From Silene conica (taxonomy: Eukaryota; Streptophyta; Magnoliopsida; Caryophyllales; Caryophyllaceae): DNA of 64,000 nt. This document shows positions 35,989-47,111 of this stretch, piece after piece. The notes below the pieces were generated by a model. The model made no database searches and was not told the origin of the DNA. It saw nothing but the letters and a program-made list of their open reading frames with translations. The DNA is taken from the NCBI GenBank assembly GCA_029255685.2, contig CM055314.2, positions 12,456,059 through 12,520,058 on the forward strand, written 5' to 3'. Position numbers and translations under genes: made by a program. Each line of letters opens with the position of its first letter. Position 1 is the stretch's first letter.

Positions 35989-38900
35989 CAGCAACTGCAC
36001 ATCCAGGGGGAGTACATCGAGCCCCAGCAGGCAGAAATCGATGAGGTCCACCTGGACGAGCAGCACCCAGAAAGGACCGTGTTCGTAGGCTCAGAGTGAT
36101 CTGGAGATCTGCGCCGGCAGCTCCTCCAGCTGCTCCGAAAGAACATAGACTGCTTTGCCTGGTCCCACAAGGACATGATTGGCATAGACCCAGAAATCAT
36201 AACGCACAAGCTCAGCATAGATCCAGGATTCAGACCAGTGCAGCAGAGGCGCAGGAAGTTCGCAGCAGAAAGACATCAGATCATAAACCAGGAGGTGGAT
36301 AACCTTCTGGAGGCAGGAAAGATTAGGGAAGTCAGGTACCCCGAGTGGCTATCTAATGTGGTGGTAGTACCAAAAAAGAATGGCAAGTGGAGGGTCTGTG
36401 TGGATTTCACAGACCTGAATAAGGCTTGCCCCAAGGATCCATTCCCCTTGCCACACATAGACGCTATGGTAGACGCCACTGCAGGCCACGAAATGTTGAC
36501 TTTCCTAGACGCCTGGAGCGGGTATAACCAGATTAAAATGGACCCGGCAGACCAGGAAAAGACAGCGTTCAGGTCCGAAAGAGGCATCTACTGCTACAAC
36601 GTAATGCCCTTCGGCCTTAAGAATGCTGGTTCCACGTACCAGCGGCTCGTCAATATGATGTTCAAAGACCAGATAGGACGTAATATGGAAGTCTATATAG
36701 ATGATATGGTGGTCAAATCTAAGCAATCAGCAGACCACACCCAGCACCTGGAGGAAACATTCAACACCCTCCGGAAGTACAAAATGAAGTTAAATCCAGC
36801 TAAGTGTACCTTCGGAGTTTCCAGTGGGAAATTCCTGGGGTATATGGTAACACAGAGGGGGATAGAAGCCAGCACAGAACAGATCAAAGCAGTTCTGCAG
36901 CTGGAATCACCCCAGAAGCCAAAAGATGTGCAACATCTGACGGGAAGAGTAGCAGCCCTGAGCAGGTTTATCTCCAGATCCTCAGACCGGTGCAGATTAT
37001 TCTATGATATCCTTAGAAAAAGCCAGAAGTTTGATTGGACACCAGAGCACGAAAAAGCATTCCAGGAACTAAAGCAGTACCTGAGCAGCCCACCCCTGCT
37101 ATCCAAGCCAGAACAGGGGGAGGTCCTGCTCCTGTACCTCTCAGTCACCGAAGCAGCAGTAAGCGCAGTCCTGGTCCGACAGCACGAAGGAGCTCAGCAC
37201 CCGGTGTACTACGTCAGCAAGTCATTACTACCGGCAGAAGCAAGGTATACCTCACTGGAGAAACTAGTATTGGCATTGGTCACAGCATCCTATAAGCTAC
37301 GTCCATACTTCGAGTCTCATACCATCTCAGTGGTTACCAATCACCCACTCAAGACAGTTATGAGAAAGCCAGAATTATCAGGACGAATGGCTAAGTGGTC
37401 TGTGCACCTCAGTGGATATGACCTCCAGTTTGAACCACGCACAGCCATAAAGTCACAAGCCCTCGCAGACTTCGTCTCCAATTTCAGCCCAGCACTCCAG
37501 ACCCAAGCAGAGCAGGAAATCCTGCACCTACACCAGGGTGTCAAACCAGGCACCTGGGAGTTACGAGTGGATGGAGCTTCAAACGCCAGAGGGTCCGGAG
37601 TTGGGTTGATCCTACGATCGCCAGAAGGGGATCTAATCACCCAGGCAGTCCGATGTGAGTTCAAGACCACAAATAATGTGGCTGAGTATGAAGCCCTCGT
37701 CCTGGGACTACATCTAGCCCTGGACATGGGAATTGACCATGTCAATGTATACAGTGATTCACAACTAATTGTGAACCATGTCAACGGAACATACGAAGCA
37801 AGAGCCCCACAATGGCGGCCTACTTATGTGTAGCAAAGGAGTTAATCAGCAGATTCGTGGAATTCTGCATCCAGCAAGTACCCAGAGAGCAGAACGCAGA
37901 AGCAGACGCACTGGCAACTCTAGGCTCAACCTTCAAACCAGCCGACGTAGCCAGTATTCCAATCACCCATGTCCTCAGACCAGCCATTCCTGGACCAGAC
38001 TCGGACCAGGAGGAGCTACCTATCTGCATTAGCAACCCAGACCAGGAGCCAGAACAAGACTGGCGAAAGCCATACCTGGACTGGTTGCAGCATGATATCC
38101 AGCCCAGTAGTAAGAAAGAAGCACGAAGTTTCAGAATGAAGGCCTCCAGATTCCTACTGATTGATGGAATCCTGTTCCGGAAATCATTAGCAGGGCCGTA
38201 TCTGCGATGCCTGGACCAGACTGAGGCGCAGACAGTCTTGCACGACCTCCACAGCGGAGACTGTGGAAATCATGCAGGGGGAAGAAGCCTGTCCAATAGA
38301 GCCCTCAGAATGGGATACTTCTGGCCCACAATGCGCAAGGATGCGAAGGAATATGCAAGGAAATGTGACGCCTGTCAAAGGCACGCATCTGTCAATCACC
38401 AACCAGCAGAACCTCTGCACCCGATCATATCCCCGTGGCCTTTTATGAAGTGGGGAATGGAGATCGTGGGACCTCTCCCCAGAGCACCAGGAAACAAGCT
38501 ATACATGCTAGCCATGACAGATTACTTTTCTAAGTGGATTGAAGCAGAATCATTCACCCAGACCACCGAAGCACAGGTCATCTCTTTTATTAAGCGCAAT
38601 ATATTCACTAGATTTGGCATACCCTCAGAAATAATATGCGATAATGGTTCCCAATTCATTGGGAAGAAAACCGAGGCTTTTTGTGCTGGGTGGAATGTAT
38701 CACTCCAGAAATCTACCCCCAGAAACCCCCAGTCCAACGGACATGCCGAATCTAGCAATAAGATCATCATTGAGAATATGAAAAAGAAACTACATGAAAT
38801 GGGAGGGAAATGGGCAGAGGAACTTCCTCTGGTCCTGTGGGCTGACAGAACTACTCCGAAAGTAGCAACAGGTCAGACCCCCTTCAGCCTTGTCTTCGGA

Positions 38901-39296
38901 GCAGAAGCGGTAATTCCCTCTGAGGTCAGAGTCCCAACCCACAGGTACGGCCGTATAACTGAGGACCAGAACCAAGTGGAATTGGCCAGTAGCCTGGACA
39001 CTGTTGATGAACTCAGGACCAGTGCCTACGTCAGAATGGCCTCGTACAAGCAGATGGTGGCTCGAAGCTACAACAAGAATGTCAGGATCAGAACCCTGCA
39101 AGTAGGAGACCTGGTCCTGAGAAAGGTGTTCCAAAATACCAAAAACCGACAAGCCGGAAAATTCGCCTACAACTGGGAGGGTACGTACCAAATCAAGAGC
39201 ATAGTTGGTAATGGGGCCTACAGGCTAATGACAATGGAAGGGGAAATGATACCCAGATCATGGAATATACTTCACTTAAAAAAGTATATTGTCTAA
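35983..39296 (+). pseudogene. pol: pol of Tat copy B: RT, RNase H, second RNase H, integrase
   Basis: Same domain order as copy A. Private lesions differ: TGC-to-TGA at 36097-36099, and a one-base deletion at about 37804 that shifts the frame after the second RNase H domain. RT (YIDDM) lies in a long open stretch 36175-37833, and integrase in 37812-39296. The first catalytic aspartate of integrase, in the MDIVGP motif of copy A, is glutamate here (MEIVGP). TDYF is intact, unlike in A. NGHAESS carries the catalytic Glu. Neither copy has an intact pol, but they are broken at different places. Confidence 0.93.
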
Positions 39297-39936
39297 AGGT
39301 GCCTCCACCAGACCAGAGCAGCTCCCTTAGACTCAGGTTCTATTCTGTATAAAGTTTACTCTAGTTCAGCCTAAAATTTTGTTTTGCCTTGATATTTTTT
39401 ATATAAACCTGAGTTTAGAATAATATCTTGCCTTATATTTTTCAGTTTAAGTAATCTAAGTCTTGTAATTTCAAACCTTAGTATATTTTCAAATTTTTTA
39501 AGGAAAAATTTCACTAGTTATTTTCTGGACCAGAATTTACTTATCCTAGTAGACTGACCTAAAGAGGAAATCTGCACTGATCGCAGGAGAACCTAAGTTA
39601 AGCCTGGCACCCCAGTATAGGGATGGGTATACAAAAAACCAGGCCAGCACACCAAAACAGCGATGGCCAAAATACAAACGAAACATGCATGTACAAAAGA
39701 GAAAACGCCAGAAAAACGGCAGAAAGCAACAAGATAAGAGCAAAACCCCATACAACGGGGGTCATACGATTAAAAGAAAGGCTGCCCAAGGCAGCCCCAG
39801 AGCAGCATTGTTTTTACTGGTCCACCCGGACCAGCAGCAAAAATTACAACAGCTAAGCCCACGCAGGGGCATCCAAAGTTCAAAAACAAAATATTAACGC
39901 CCATACTAGGGCCCAGCAGATAAATTTTTAAAAGAC
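39297..39936. other. Spacer between convergent pol and antisense gene, Tat copy B
   Basis: Non-coding 640 bp, colinear with 8521-9181 of copy A. No gene seen. Confidence 0.7.
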
Positions 39937-42050
39937 CTACTCATCAGGAGTAGGCCCAGCAGCAGCTACATCAGCATCGGTGGGGTCAGAGGTCACCTCC
40001 TCTTCAACGTCTTGGGACCCCACCCCATCTTCTTCCTCACCATCGTCAGAAATCAGGTCCATGTTTAAACCCTCGGGAAAGTCAGAAGCAAAGGCCTTCT
40101 CCAAAGCTGCTAAGTCCCAGGTAGTATGGCTACCTTCCTGGAACTCCCGAACACACTTCACCCGGGTCTCAGCAGCAGTATAAGCAACAGCTTCAATTAA
40201 CGCCCTCTGCAGACCAGCCTTCTTCTGCTCCAGAGCCTCCACCTTCAGCACCAGGTCCGCTTCTGAAGTCAAGGCCCTCTCCAGCTTAGAGTGAGCCGTG
40301 GCTAGCTGGTTCTGAGAAGCCTCCTCCTGAGCTTTGAGCATCTCCTGGCCCTTAGCCACATCCTGGCGAGAACGCTCAACAGCCTGCCGCAGACTTTCCC
40401 TCAAGGTCTCCTCCAATCTTAACTTCTCTGATAACTCCCGCTCCTTCTTCGCTAGGGCCTCCTGCATCCTCTCCACCTCCTGCCTCCTCCTCAGAGCCTC
40501 AGAATGAGCTGCCTTCGAGCAATGGAGTTCAGCCAGCAAGGCCTCACTCTGTCGTTTAGCACAAAGTGACAGCTCCAGGACCTGGATGTCCAGACCAGGT
40601 CAGGGAAAACAGAAGAAAGAAAAAAGAAGAGAAAAGGGAAGGAGAAAGGAAGGTTACCTCAAAGGAAACCTCCGCAGTGCGCCTGATCAAATCCTTAAAA
40701 GGACGAGTTTCCATAATAGAGGTAGAGGCAGGGAAAAGTAGTGAGTCCAAAGTAGGCCAGAGATGGGTCCTGGACCCACCGAAGTCCGCTGGGAGCTCCA
40801 GGCGTAAAGAAGAAGAGGAGGATAAACCTTCTCCAGAAGGTGGCAGAGGCAGCTGCTCCAAAATTGGCTTGTAACCAGGAGTAGGAATGGAGGGAGGAAT
40901 CTTGAGAGGAGAAGGATCGACATAGGGAGCCCCAGCAACAGGCTCCTAGACCAGATCAACGGTGTCAACTTCAATAGGGGCAGCCTTGGACCCGGCTCCA
41001 GTAGAGCTCCCCTCCACAACGTCTATTTTTGTCTTCTTCGAGGACCCCGCGTCCCAGAAGCCAACCTCTTTCTGCGCAGCTGCATTACCCTGCTCACATC
41101 TACTCTGGGCTTGCCTGAAAAGGTGACAGCAGAAATCAGAGTAGAATTAACGCAAGATCACACAAAGAAAGCAAAGAACACCAAAAATACCGTACCCTCC
41201 TTCTTCACCACCAGAACAGCAGCATCCCGGACCAGTTTGGAAAACGTCCTCTCCTCGGGAGGAAGGTCCAGGAGCTTGGCCTTGGAAGCAAGAGGATCAG
41301 CAGAGTCAGGAAACTTAGCCAAGTTACGACCTGCAGAGACTAACAAATCGTCAGAAACAAACGAAGAAGCAATAAAGTAAGAAAAATCGAAGGAATGCTA
41401 AAGCAAAAACCAGTACCTTCCACGGGCTGCCATGCAGAGAAAATATAGTCAGGAGAGGAAGGCAATGTGTCAATCTTGACGAAGATAAAACGAGTAAACC
41501 ACTTACTATCATCCGGAGTGGAAGAAAAAATAATGGCAGAAGGCATATTATCATGACTACGAATTGTGCACTGAGAATGACCCAGAGAACGAGGAGCGAA
41601 CCGCTGCCCCAAGTCAGCCACACCGATGTTCAACCCCCGTTCACGGTTCAGAGCACAAATACTGAGCAAAATTCTCCATGCATGCGGAGCAATCTGACAC
41701 ATAGCAAGTTTGGTTAACTTCAAAAAATCTACAATCAAGTCAGGAAAAGGAAACCTGAGACCCAGACGGAAAGGATATTCATAGAGACAAGTCCATCCCT
41801 CCCTCTCAAAATCGGCCTTCTCGCCGGCGAGAGGAAATTGATAGACCACTCCCTCCGGGAATCCAAAACGAAGCTTGATGAAAGAAGCATGAGACTCGTT
41901 GAAAGAAGAGTCGCATAAGTGCTTAGCCGCAAGTAATTTCTGCGACGGGAAAGGACCAGAATAATCCCCCGAAGCAGAACTGGACCCAGAGGACCCCTCA
42001 GGAGCAGGGGTGGTAGAAGGAGTAGCAGAAGAAGATCCAGGGGCAGACAT
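39937..42050 (-). pseudogene. Antisense gene of Tat copy B, broken
   Basis: Colinear with the copy A gene. Exons are 42050-41417, 41330-41196, 41114-40658 and 40581-39937. Exon 3 has lost one base near 41054 (GTCCCAG instead of GTCCACAG) and carries TAG where copy A has CAG (near 40948). The N-terminal domain, exon 2 and the coiled-coil exon are otherwise conserved. The ATG and upstream TATA are kept. The protein would end early in exon 3. Confidence 0.85.
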
Positions 42051-42176
42051 TGTGTAAAATCGAAAGTTGTGGTAAAAGAAATTTACCGCAGAAATAAAGC
42101 AAGAAAAAGCAAGAAAGGAAGTAAGAAAGAAAGTGAAGTGTGAAGATGGTAAAGGTAAAAGAGTGCGGTTAAAAGA

Positions 42177-42188
42177 GGTATTTATAAG
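42177..42188 (-). promoter_or_regulatory. TATA box of the Tat antisense gene (copy B)
   Basis: CTTATAAATACC on the - strand, same distance from the ATG as in copy A. Confidence 0.6.
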
Positions 42189-42420
42189 GGAAGCAAGTGA
42201 GTTAAAATTTGAAAGTTGAATTCAAAAGGTGAAAGATGAAGAGTTAAAAAGTAATAACAAGGGGACAAGCAGTTAATGAAGTGATGGGACAAGTGGGGTA
42301 AGTGGGACAAAGGAACGGCTGTGAACAGTTGCCTAGACTTCCCAACTACCTCAATAAAACCCCAGAAGCACGCTTAGGAGCCGAATAAAATTCCAGCCCA
42401 ATTGAAGCCAAGTTAGGCTG

Positions 42421-42435
42421 AAATTTGGGGGAAAT
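42421..42435 (+). promoter_or_regulatory. Polypurine tract of Tat copy B
   Basis: AAATTTGGGGGAAAT directly before the 3' LTR. Confidence 0.85.
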
Positions 42436-42959
42436 TGTTTAGCCCAAAAATCCTCATCACAATGTTGGGCCCATAAGTAGTCCCAGGAGCAGCAGCCCAT
42501 TACAGAAGCAGATCAGACGCAGACTAGACGCAGACCAGAGCAGAAAAAGAGCTGTTGAAGGGAGGGAACGGGTCAAAACCCTCAGAGGATATTCCCCTAT
42601 ATTCCCTCCCATATTCCAGCACCAGAAACCGAATTGAGTGAGCTCAAATCCGCAACTATAAAAAGGAAGCTAGGGCATTTTATTAATCCAGTTCATGCGT
42701 GGTAAAACCCTACTACTCTCGAAAAATACTTGTAATCCGTCTCTACAGTGAGAATCTTCGATCATAGTAAAAATATTGGTGGGATTCCGTTCCCCCCGCG
42801 GTTGTTTCCCTCAACGGGTTTTTCCGCGTCACCAAAATCTCTTGTGTCGTTGTTTATCTCTTTTATTTTCGTATTCATTTTCTACGTTAATCTTTATATT
42901 GGTTGACACTTTGACCCGCATCACATAAACATTGACCCGGTAGAAATTTTACCAAAACA
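42436..42959 (+). repeat. 3' LTR of Tat copy B
   Basis: 524 bp, nearly identical to 21405-21929, ending at the GTCTT duplication. Confidence 0.95.
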
Positions 42960-42964
42960 GTCTT

Positions 42965-43395
42965 CCTCGTATAACCAAAAATTGAGACTAGTCTTTATAA
43001 ATCAGACTCCCATGAATCCCTTCTTCGTCGGTAGGCATAATATGACCCCTTCTACGTCGGGTAAGTGGGAACAGATGATTTATTTTATCTCAACATCATG
43101 GTCACTCGATACTATCTAGCGACTGAGATGGACTAAGAGATAAGATTTACGGAAATCTATCGACCAAGAGTTCCAACGGTGGAATTAGCCAAGCTGTGGG
43201 CTTATCAATATACGGAAATTGAGTCTTGGGATCGTTTATATAATTCTTGAGGGAGATCAATTATATAAATGCATGAGTCTACAAGTTTAAATACAATTTA
43301 ATATAGACTTAAATCACAACAATAGTTGCTTATATGGTTTTTGCTTTATCTTCTTTTCAGTGTAGAACACGTTCAATTAAACTGCTGTATAACTA
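42965..43395 (+). other. Copia leader, second part
   Basis: Non-coding leader between the Tat copy B insertion and the Copia gag start. No gene seen. Confidence 0.7.
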
Positions 43396-45267
43396 ATGGC
43401 TGGTGAAGACCCAATGCCAAGTGCCAAGCTAGCACGTGAATCCTGGCTAAAAGCCTTCATGGACTCCATAAATCAGTCTACTAGACTGAGGAATGATGGG
43501 TCAAACTTCTCTGACTGGGAGGCAGCACTACGGAATGCTGCCATTGCTGACGGAAAGCTTAAGTACTTAACTGAGCCACTTCCGGCACACCCAGGAACTG
43601 GAGCTAGAGCTAACGAAGTTCGCGCTCATAGCGACTTCGTCATGGAAGCGGGTGCGATAAAGAACATACTCATCTATGCAATGGAATCTAATTTGCAAAG
43701 ACGCTTCATAGCCCATGGTGCAAACAAGATTTTCACCACGCTCACTAACGAATTCTCAAAGGCTCCGAGGATCGTTTCTTATGAGCATACCTGTCGCTTC
43801 TTTGAGGCGAAACTCCAGAAGGGCCAAGCTGTTAGCCCACATATTCTTCACATGATTGAGAATATCGAAAAACTGGAGGCCCTAAACTGCAAGATCAGTG
43901 AGAACATAATCGTTGATCGAATGCTTCATTCGCTTCATGATGGGTTCGCCCTCTTCAGGGCCAACTATTACATGAGCGACATGAAGAAGACTCCTCATGA
44001 GCTCCACTCCCTTCTCGTACAGACCGAGAAGGATCTGAAATTAAGTGGGAGCGTGAATCAAGATGTTCTCATGATCTTCAGTGAGGGTAAGGGTAAGGGT
44101 AAAGCTAAAGCTCAGGGCGACCTAACAGTAGGCAAGCCCAAGTTTAAGAAGTCAGGATTTACTAAGAGTGGGCCAGGTGAGTCGAGCAACTCACAGGGCA
44201 AAACAAAGAGCAAGGATACTAGCATGGAATGCCACCATTGCCACAAGACTGGGCATTGGAGGCGCTCATGCCCCGTGTATAGTGAGGACATTAAGGCAGG
44301 CCGCGTTACTCCTGTTGGTATGTCTTCTTCTTCTTTTATTCACATGATTGAGATTAACCATGCAAGTTACGGAACTTGGGTACTAGATACTGGTTGTGGT
44401 TCTCATCTATGTAATCATGTGCAGGGCCTCCGAAACCAAGAACCCCTAATCAAGGGTGAGGTTGACCTGCGTGTCGGGAATGGAGCACGTGTTGCTGCAA
44501 TCTCGAGGGGAACATACGTGATCCAGCTTCCAAGTGGATTCGAGTTATCTTTATATAACTGTTATTATGTTCCTTGTTTGTCCAAAAACATTATTTCAGT
44601 TTCTGCGCTTGACAAACTCGGTTTTTCATTTGTAATAGAGAATAATAGCTGTATTTTCTCCTTACACAATATGATTTATGGCAAGGCAGTTTCCATGAAT
44701 GGAATTTATGTTTTAGATCAAACCACCGAGATATTACATGTGAATAACAAGAGATTAAAGGTAGGTGACAAAGATCAAACTTACCTATGGCATTGTCGTA
44801 TGGGACACATAAATGAGAAACGCGTGAAACAACTCATACAGAATGGAGCTATCTCGCCCTTTGATTTCGAATCATATGGCACGTGTGAATCATGTCTCAT
44901 CGGTAAGATGACTCGTATTTCCTTCAAAGGTGTTGGAATGCGCGCTGCTGACCTATTAGGACTCATACATACGGACGTATGCGGCCCTATGTCGATCAAC
45001 GCACGAGAAGGCTATAGGTATTTCATCACTTTCACGGATGATTTGCGTAGATATGACTATGTCTACTTAATGAAACATAAAAGCGAATCCTTTGACAAGT
45101 TCAAAGAATACCATAATCGGGTACAGAACCAGCTGGGAAGAAAGATTAAAGCACTACGTTCTGATCGTGGTGGTGAGTATCTTTCACACGAGTTTGATCA
45201 ACACCTTAAAGACTGTGGCATCGTGCTACAGTTGACTCCACCTGGAACACCACAATTAAATGGTGTA
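43396..45267 (+). pseudogene. Copia gag-protease-integrase, truncated in the integrase core
   Basis: ATG at 43396 (MAGEDPMPSAKLARESW). Gag (UBN2-like) covers about residues 15-230. A CCHC zinc knuckle (CHHCHKTGHWRRSC) lies near 277, a protease active site (WVLDTGCGSHLCN) near 330, and a GAG-pre-integrase HHCC region near 455-510. The integrase core keeps the first Asp (HTDVCGP) and the second (RSDRGGEY). It stops after GTPQLNGV, just before the third catalytic residue, where the frame runs into Athila-like sequence and stops at 45354. RT and RNase H are gone. The truncated reading frame itself has no internal stop. Confidence 0.92.
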
Positions 45268-46923
45268 GTTTGCATACATGTAGATGCATTAGATTTATAT
45301 TTTTGTATCATATCGTCACATGTAGTTTGCATACATGTAGATTACAGCATTTAGTTTGCATTTAGTTTAGTTTTTAGTTTTTCATCTTCTTTTGTTTCTT
45401 TTTGTTTTTATTGCTTTCATAAAAATCAAAAATCCAAAAAAAAATTGAAAAACCAAAAACTTTCAAAAACATGTTCTTTATTTTCCGGTTTTCCTCCTCA
45501 CATTATGCATATAAATAAGTGTGGGGAGGAAGAACCGTTTATTTCAAAAAATACAAAAACAAGTTTTTATTTTCTCAAAAATTTCAAAAAAGCAAAAAAC
45601 ATGTTGTTTTCGTTCTTTTTCTTCATTTCCCCCTTGCACTTTGTTCCATTGAGGACAATGTAAATCTTAAGTGTGGGGAGGGAAAATATTCACTTTGTGA
45701 ATATTTAATTGCTTTTGTAAATATGAAAAAACTTCAAAAATACCAAAAAAATCGAAAAATTTCAAAAATTTCAAAAAATATGTTCTTCTTTTCCTTTGTT
45801 TTAGTTCTTTGTTTGCCTTGTATATATATATGCTTGTTGGACTAACAAGTTGCAGATATGACGACAACCCGAGGCATTAGGAGAATGAAGATGCTTGGTA
45901 TACTCTTTCCTACTTCTTTCTCCCCCTCCCGATTTCTTTTTATGTTGATATCATGAAGGAGAACGGGATTTTTGTGCCTTGGATGTTCCTTCGGGGAACT
46001 TGTGGTTGTTGTGGTTGATGTGCTGTTAGTTTAGCCTTCTAGTTGTTGCTTGTTTGTTGTGTTTAGTTTTAGTTTGCTTTTGTTTCACATGCCTTTTCAT
46101 TTTCATAGTTTTGTAAATATGTGTTAGTCGGTTTTTCCGTTTTACTTTTGATTGTAAATATGCATAGGAGGTTGAATAGTGGAGGATATATGCCGTCAAT
46201 GATGATTTTTGTCTTGCTTGTGTCTTTCCCCTCCTAATAGCTTGCACCGTTGATGTCACCTTGTTAGGGTTCTTGCTTGCAAGGACCTGGAAGTCTAGGC
46301 TTAATGACCAAGTTTCGACCACCTTGTGAGACCGTGTTAGACCTTGACTCGACCTAAGACCGACATTAGCTACTCAAATGTGAGGATAGAGCCTCCTTTA
46401 TAGTCGGTCCATCAAACCGACTCAGTTTAGGATTGTGAGTAGTCCTCCTTGCTTGGTGTGTTATGTCTATACGCATAAGAATGGCGCTCGTTCCTTATTT
46501 CCGTGATTTATGTTCATGTGCATGTGAGACAACTTTTGTTCCAAATAAATCAACTTCACATTTGCCAAATTAGCCTTGTTTTGACCCTTGTATCTTATTT
46601 CCCTTTTGTTTAACCACTTTGAGCCTTAACCTTTTCATTTGGCCTAAACTACTAAATGAACTACATCCCAAAAACATCCTTCCTTGATCAAGAATGGTTG
46701 CTTTTATGGTGTTTTGTTAGTGGTAGAGTCGAGAATTTAGATGCCGGTTGGTGGCTTCTTCCGTTGTGGTCGTTACTTTGTGTTTGTTTGGTGTTTGGGA
46801 GTTTGAAAAGGAAAAGAAAAGAAAAAAAAAATGAAAGAAGAAAGAAAATAGAAAATCAAAGAAAAAAGTTGAAAAAGTTTTGAAAAATCCAAAAAGAAAA
46901 ATGTACATATGTGTTTTTGAAAG
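45268..46923 (+). other. Athila-like 3' non-coding region, first part
   Basis: AT-rich non-coding sequence typical of the region between coding part and 3' LTR. It has a 19-bp direct repeat (45267-45285 and about 45323-45341), many AAAATTTCAAAAA runs, and two polypurine-like motifs TAAGTGTGGGGAGG at 45516 and 45668 that resemble the true polypurine tract at 52866. No gene seen. Confidence 0.65.
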
Positions 46924-46929
46924 GGGGTT

Positions 46930-46971
46930 GCGAAAGGTCGTCGGCGTTTTGCGAAAAATCGTCGGCGTTTT
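46930..46971 (+). repeat. Left terminal inverted repeat doublet of the MULE
   Basis: Two 21-bp tandem units, GCGAAAGGTCGTCGGCGTTT then GCGAAAAATCGTCGGCGTTT (each plus T). Inverse of 51731-51772 with a G/A change in each unit. Confidence 0.9.
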
Positions 46972-46972
46972 C

Positions 46973-46980
46973 TATAAAAA
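46973..46980 (+). promoter_or_regulatory. TATA box of the MULE transposase gene
   Basis: TATAAAAA directly inside the left terminal repeat, about 130 bp before the ATG at 47112. Confidence 0.6.
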
Positions 46981-47111
46981 AGACATTGCATGCCCTTTTC
47001 TCTTTATCTCTCTACCTTCTTTTCTCTGAAACTCTCACAACAAAAACAACATAAAATCCAAAAAAACGGTTTCAACATCGATCAACAACATCAAACAACG
47101 ACAACGATTCA

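Larger units (their letters stand above)
21405..42959 (+). mobile_element. Tat-lineage Ty3/gypsy retrotransposon, copy B, with nested CACTA
   Basis: Same family and structure as copy A but on the + strand. LTRs are 21405-21929 and 42436-42959, with duplication GTCTT (21400-21404 and 42960-42964). Removing the CACTA insertion leaves about 10.2 kb, matching copy A without its solo LTR. I count two substitutions and one indel between the LTRs, so insertion is recent. Both polyproteins are broken. Copies A and B share fixed LTR differences from one another, so they came from different source copies. Confidence 0.95.
19033..45267 (+). mobile_element. Copia retrotransposon, 3' truncated, with nested Tat copy B
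   Basis: The 5' LTR (19033-20032) is followed by an initiator-Met-tRNA-type primer site. A long leader comes next, then gag-protease-integrase from 43396. The element stops inside the integrase core at about 45267, where Athila-like non-coding sequence resumes. RT, RNase H and the 3' LTR are absent. Tat copy B sits in the leader (21405-42959) with duplication GTCTT. Without B the remaining Copia sequence is about 4.7 kb. Confidence 0.88.

Noticed and set aside
45519..46908. Short frames rich in Lys/Phe in the Athila-like 3' region
   Set aside because: They come from A- and T-rich tracts with no domain or conservation evidence.
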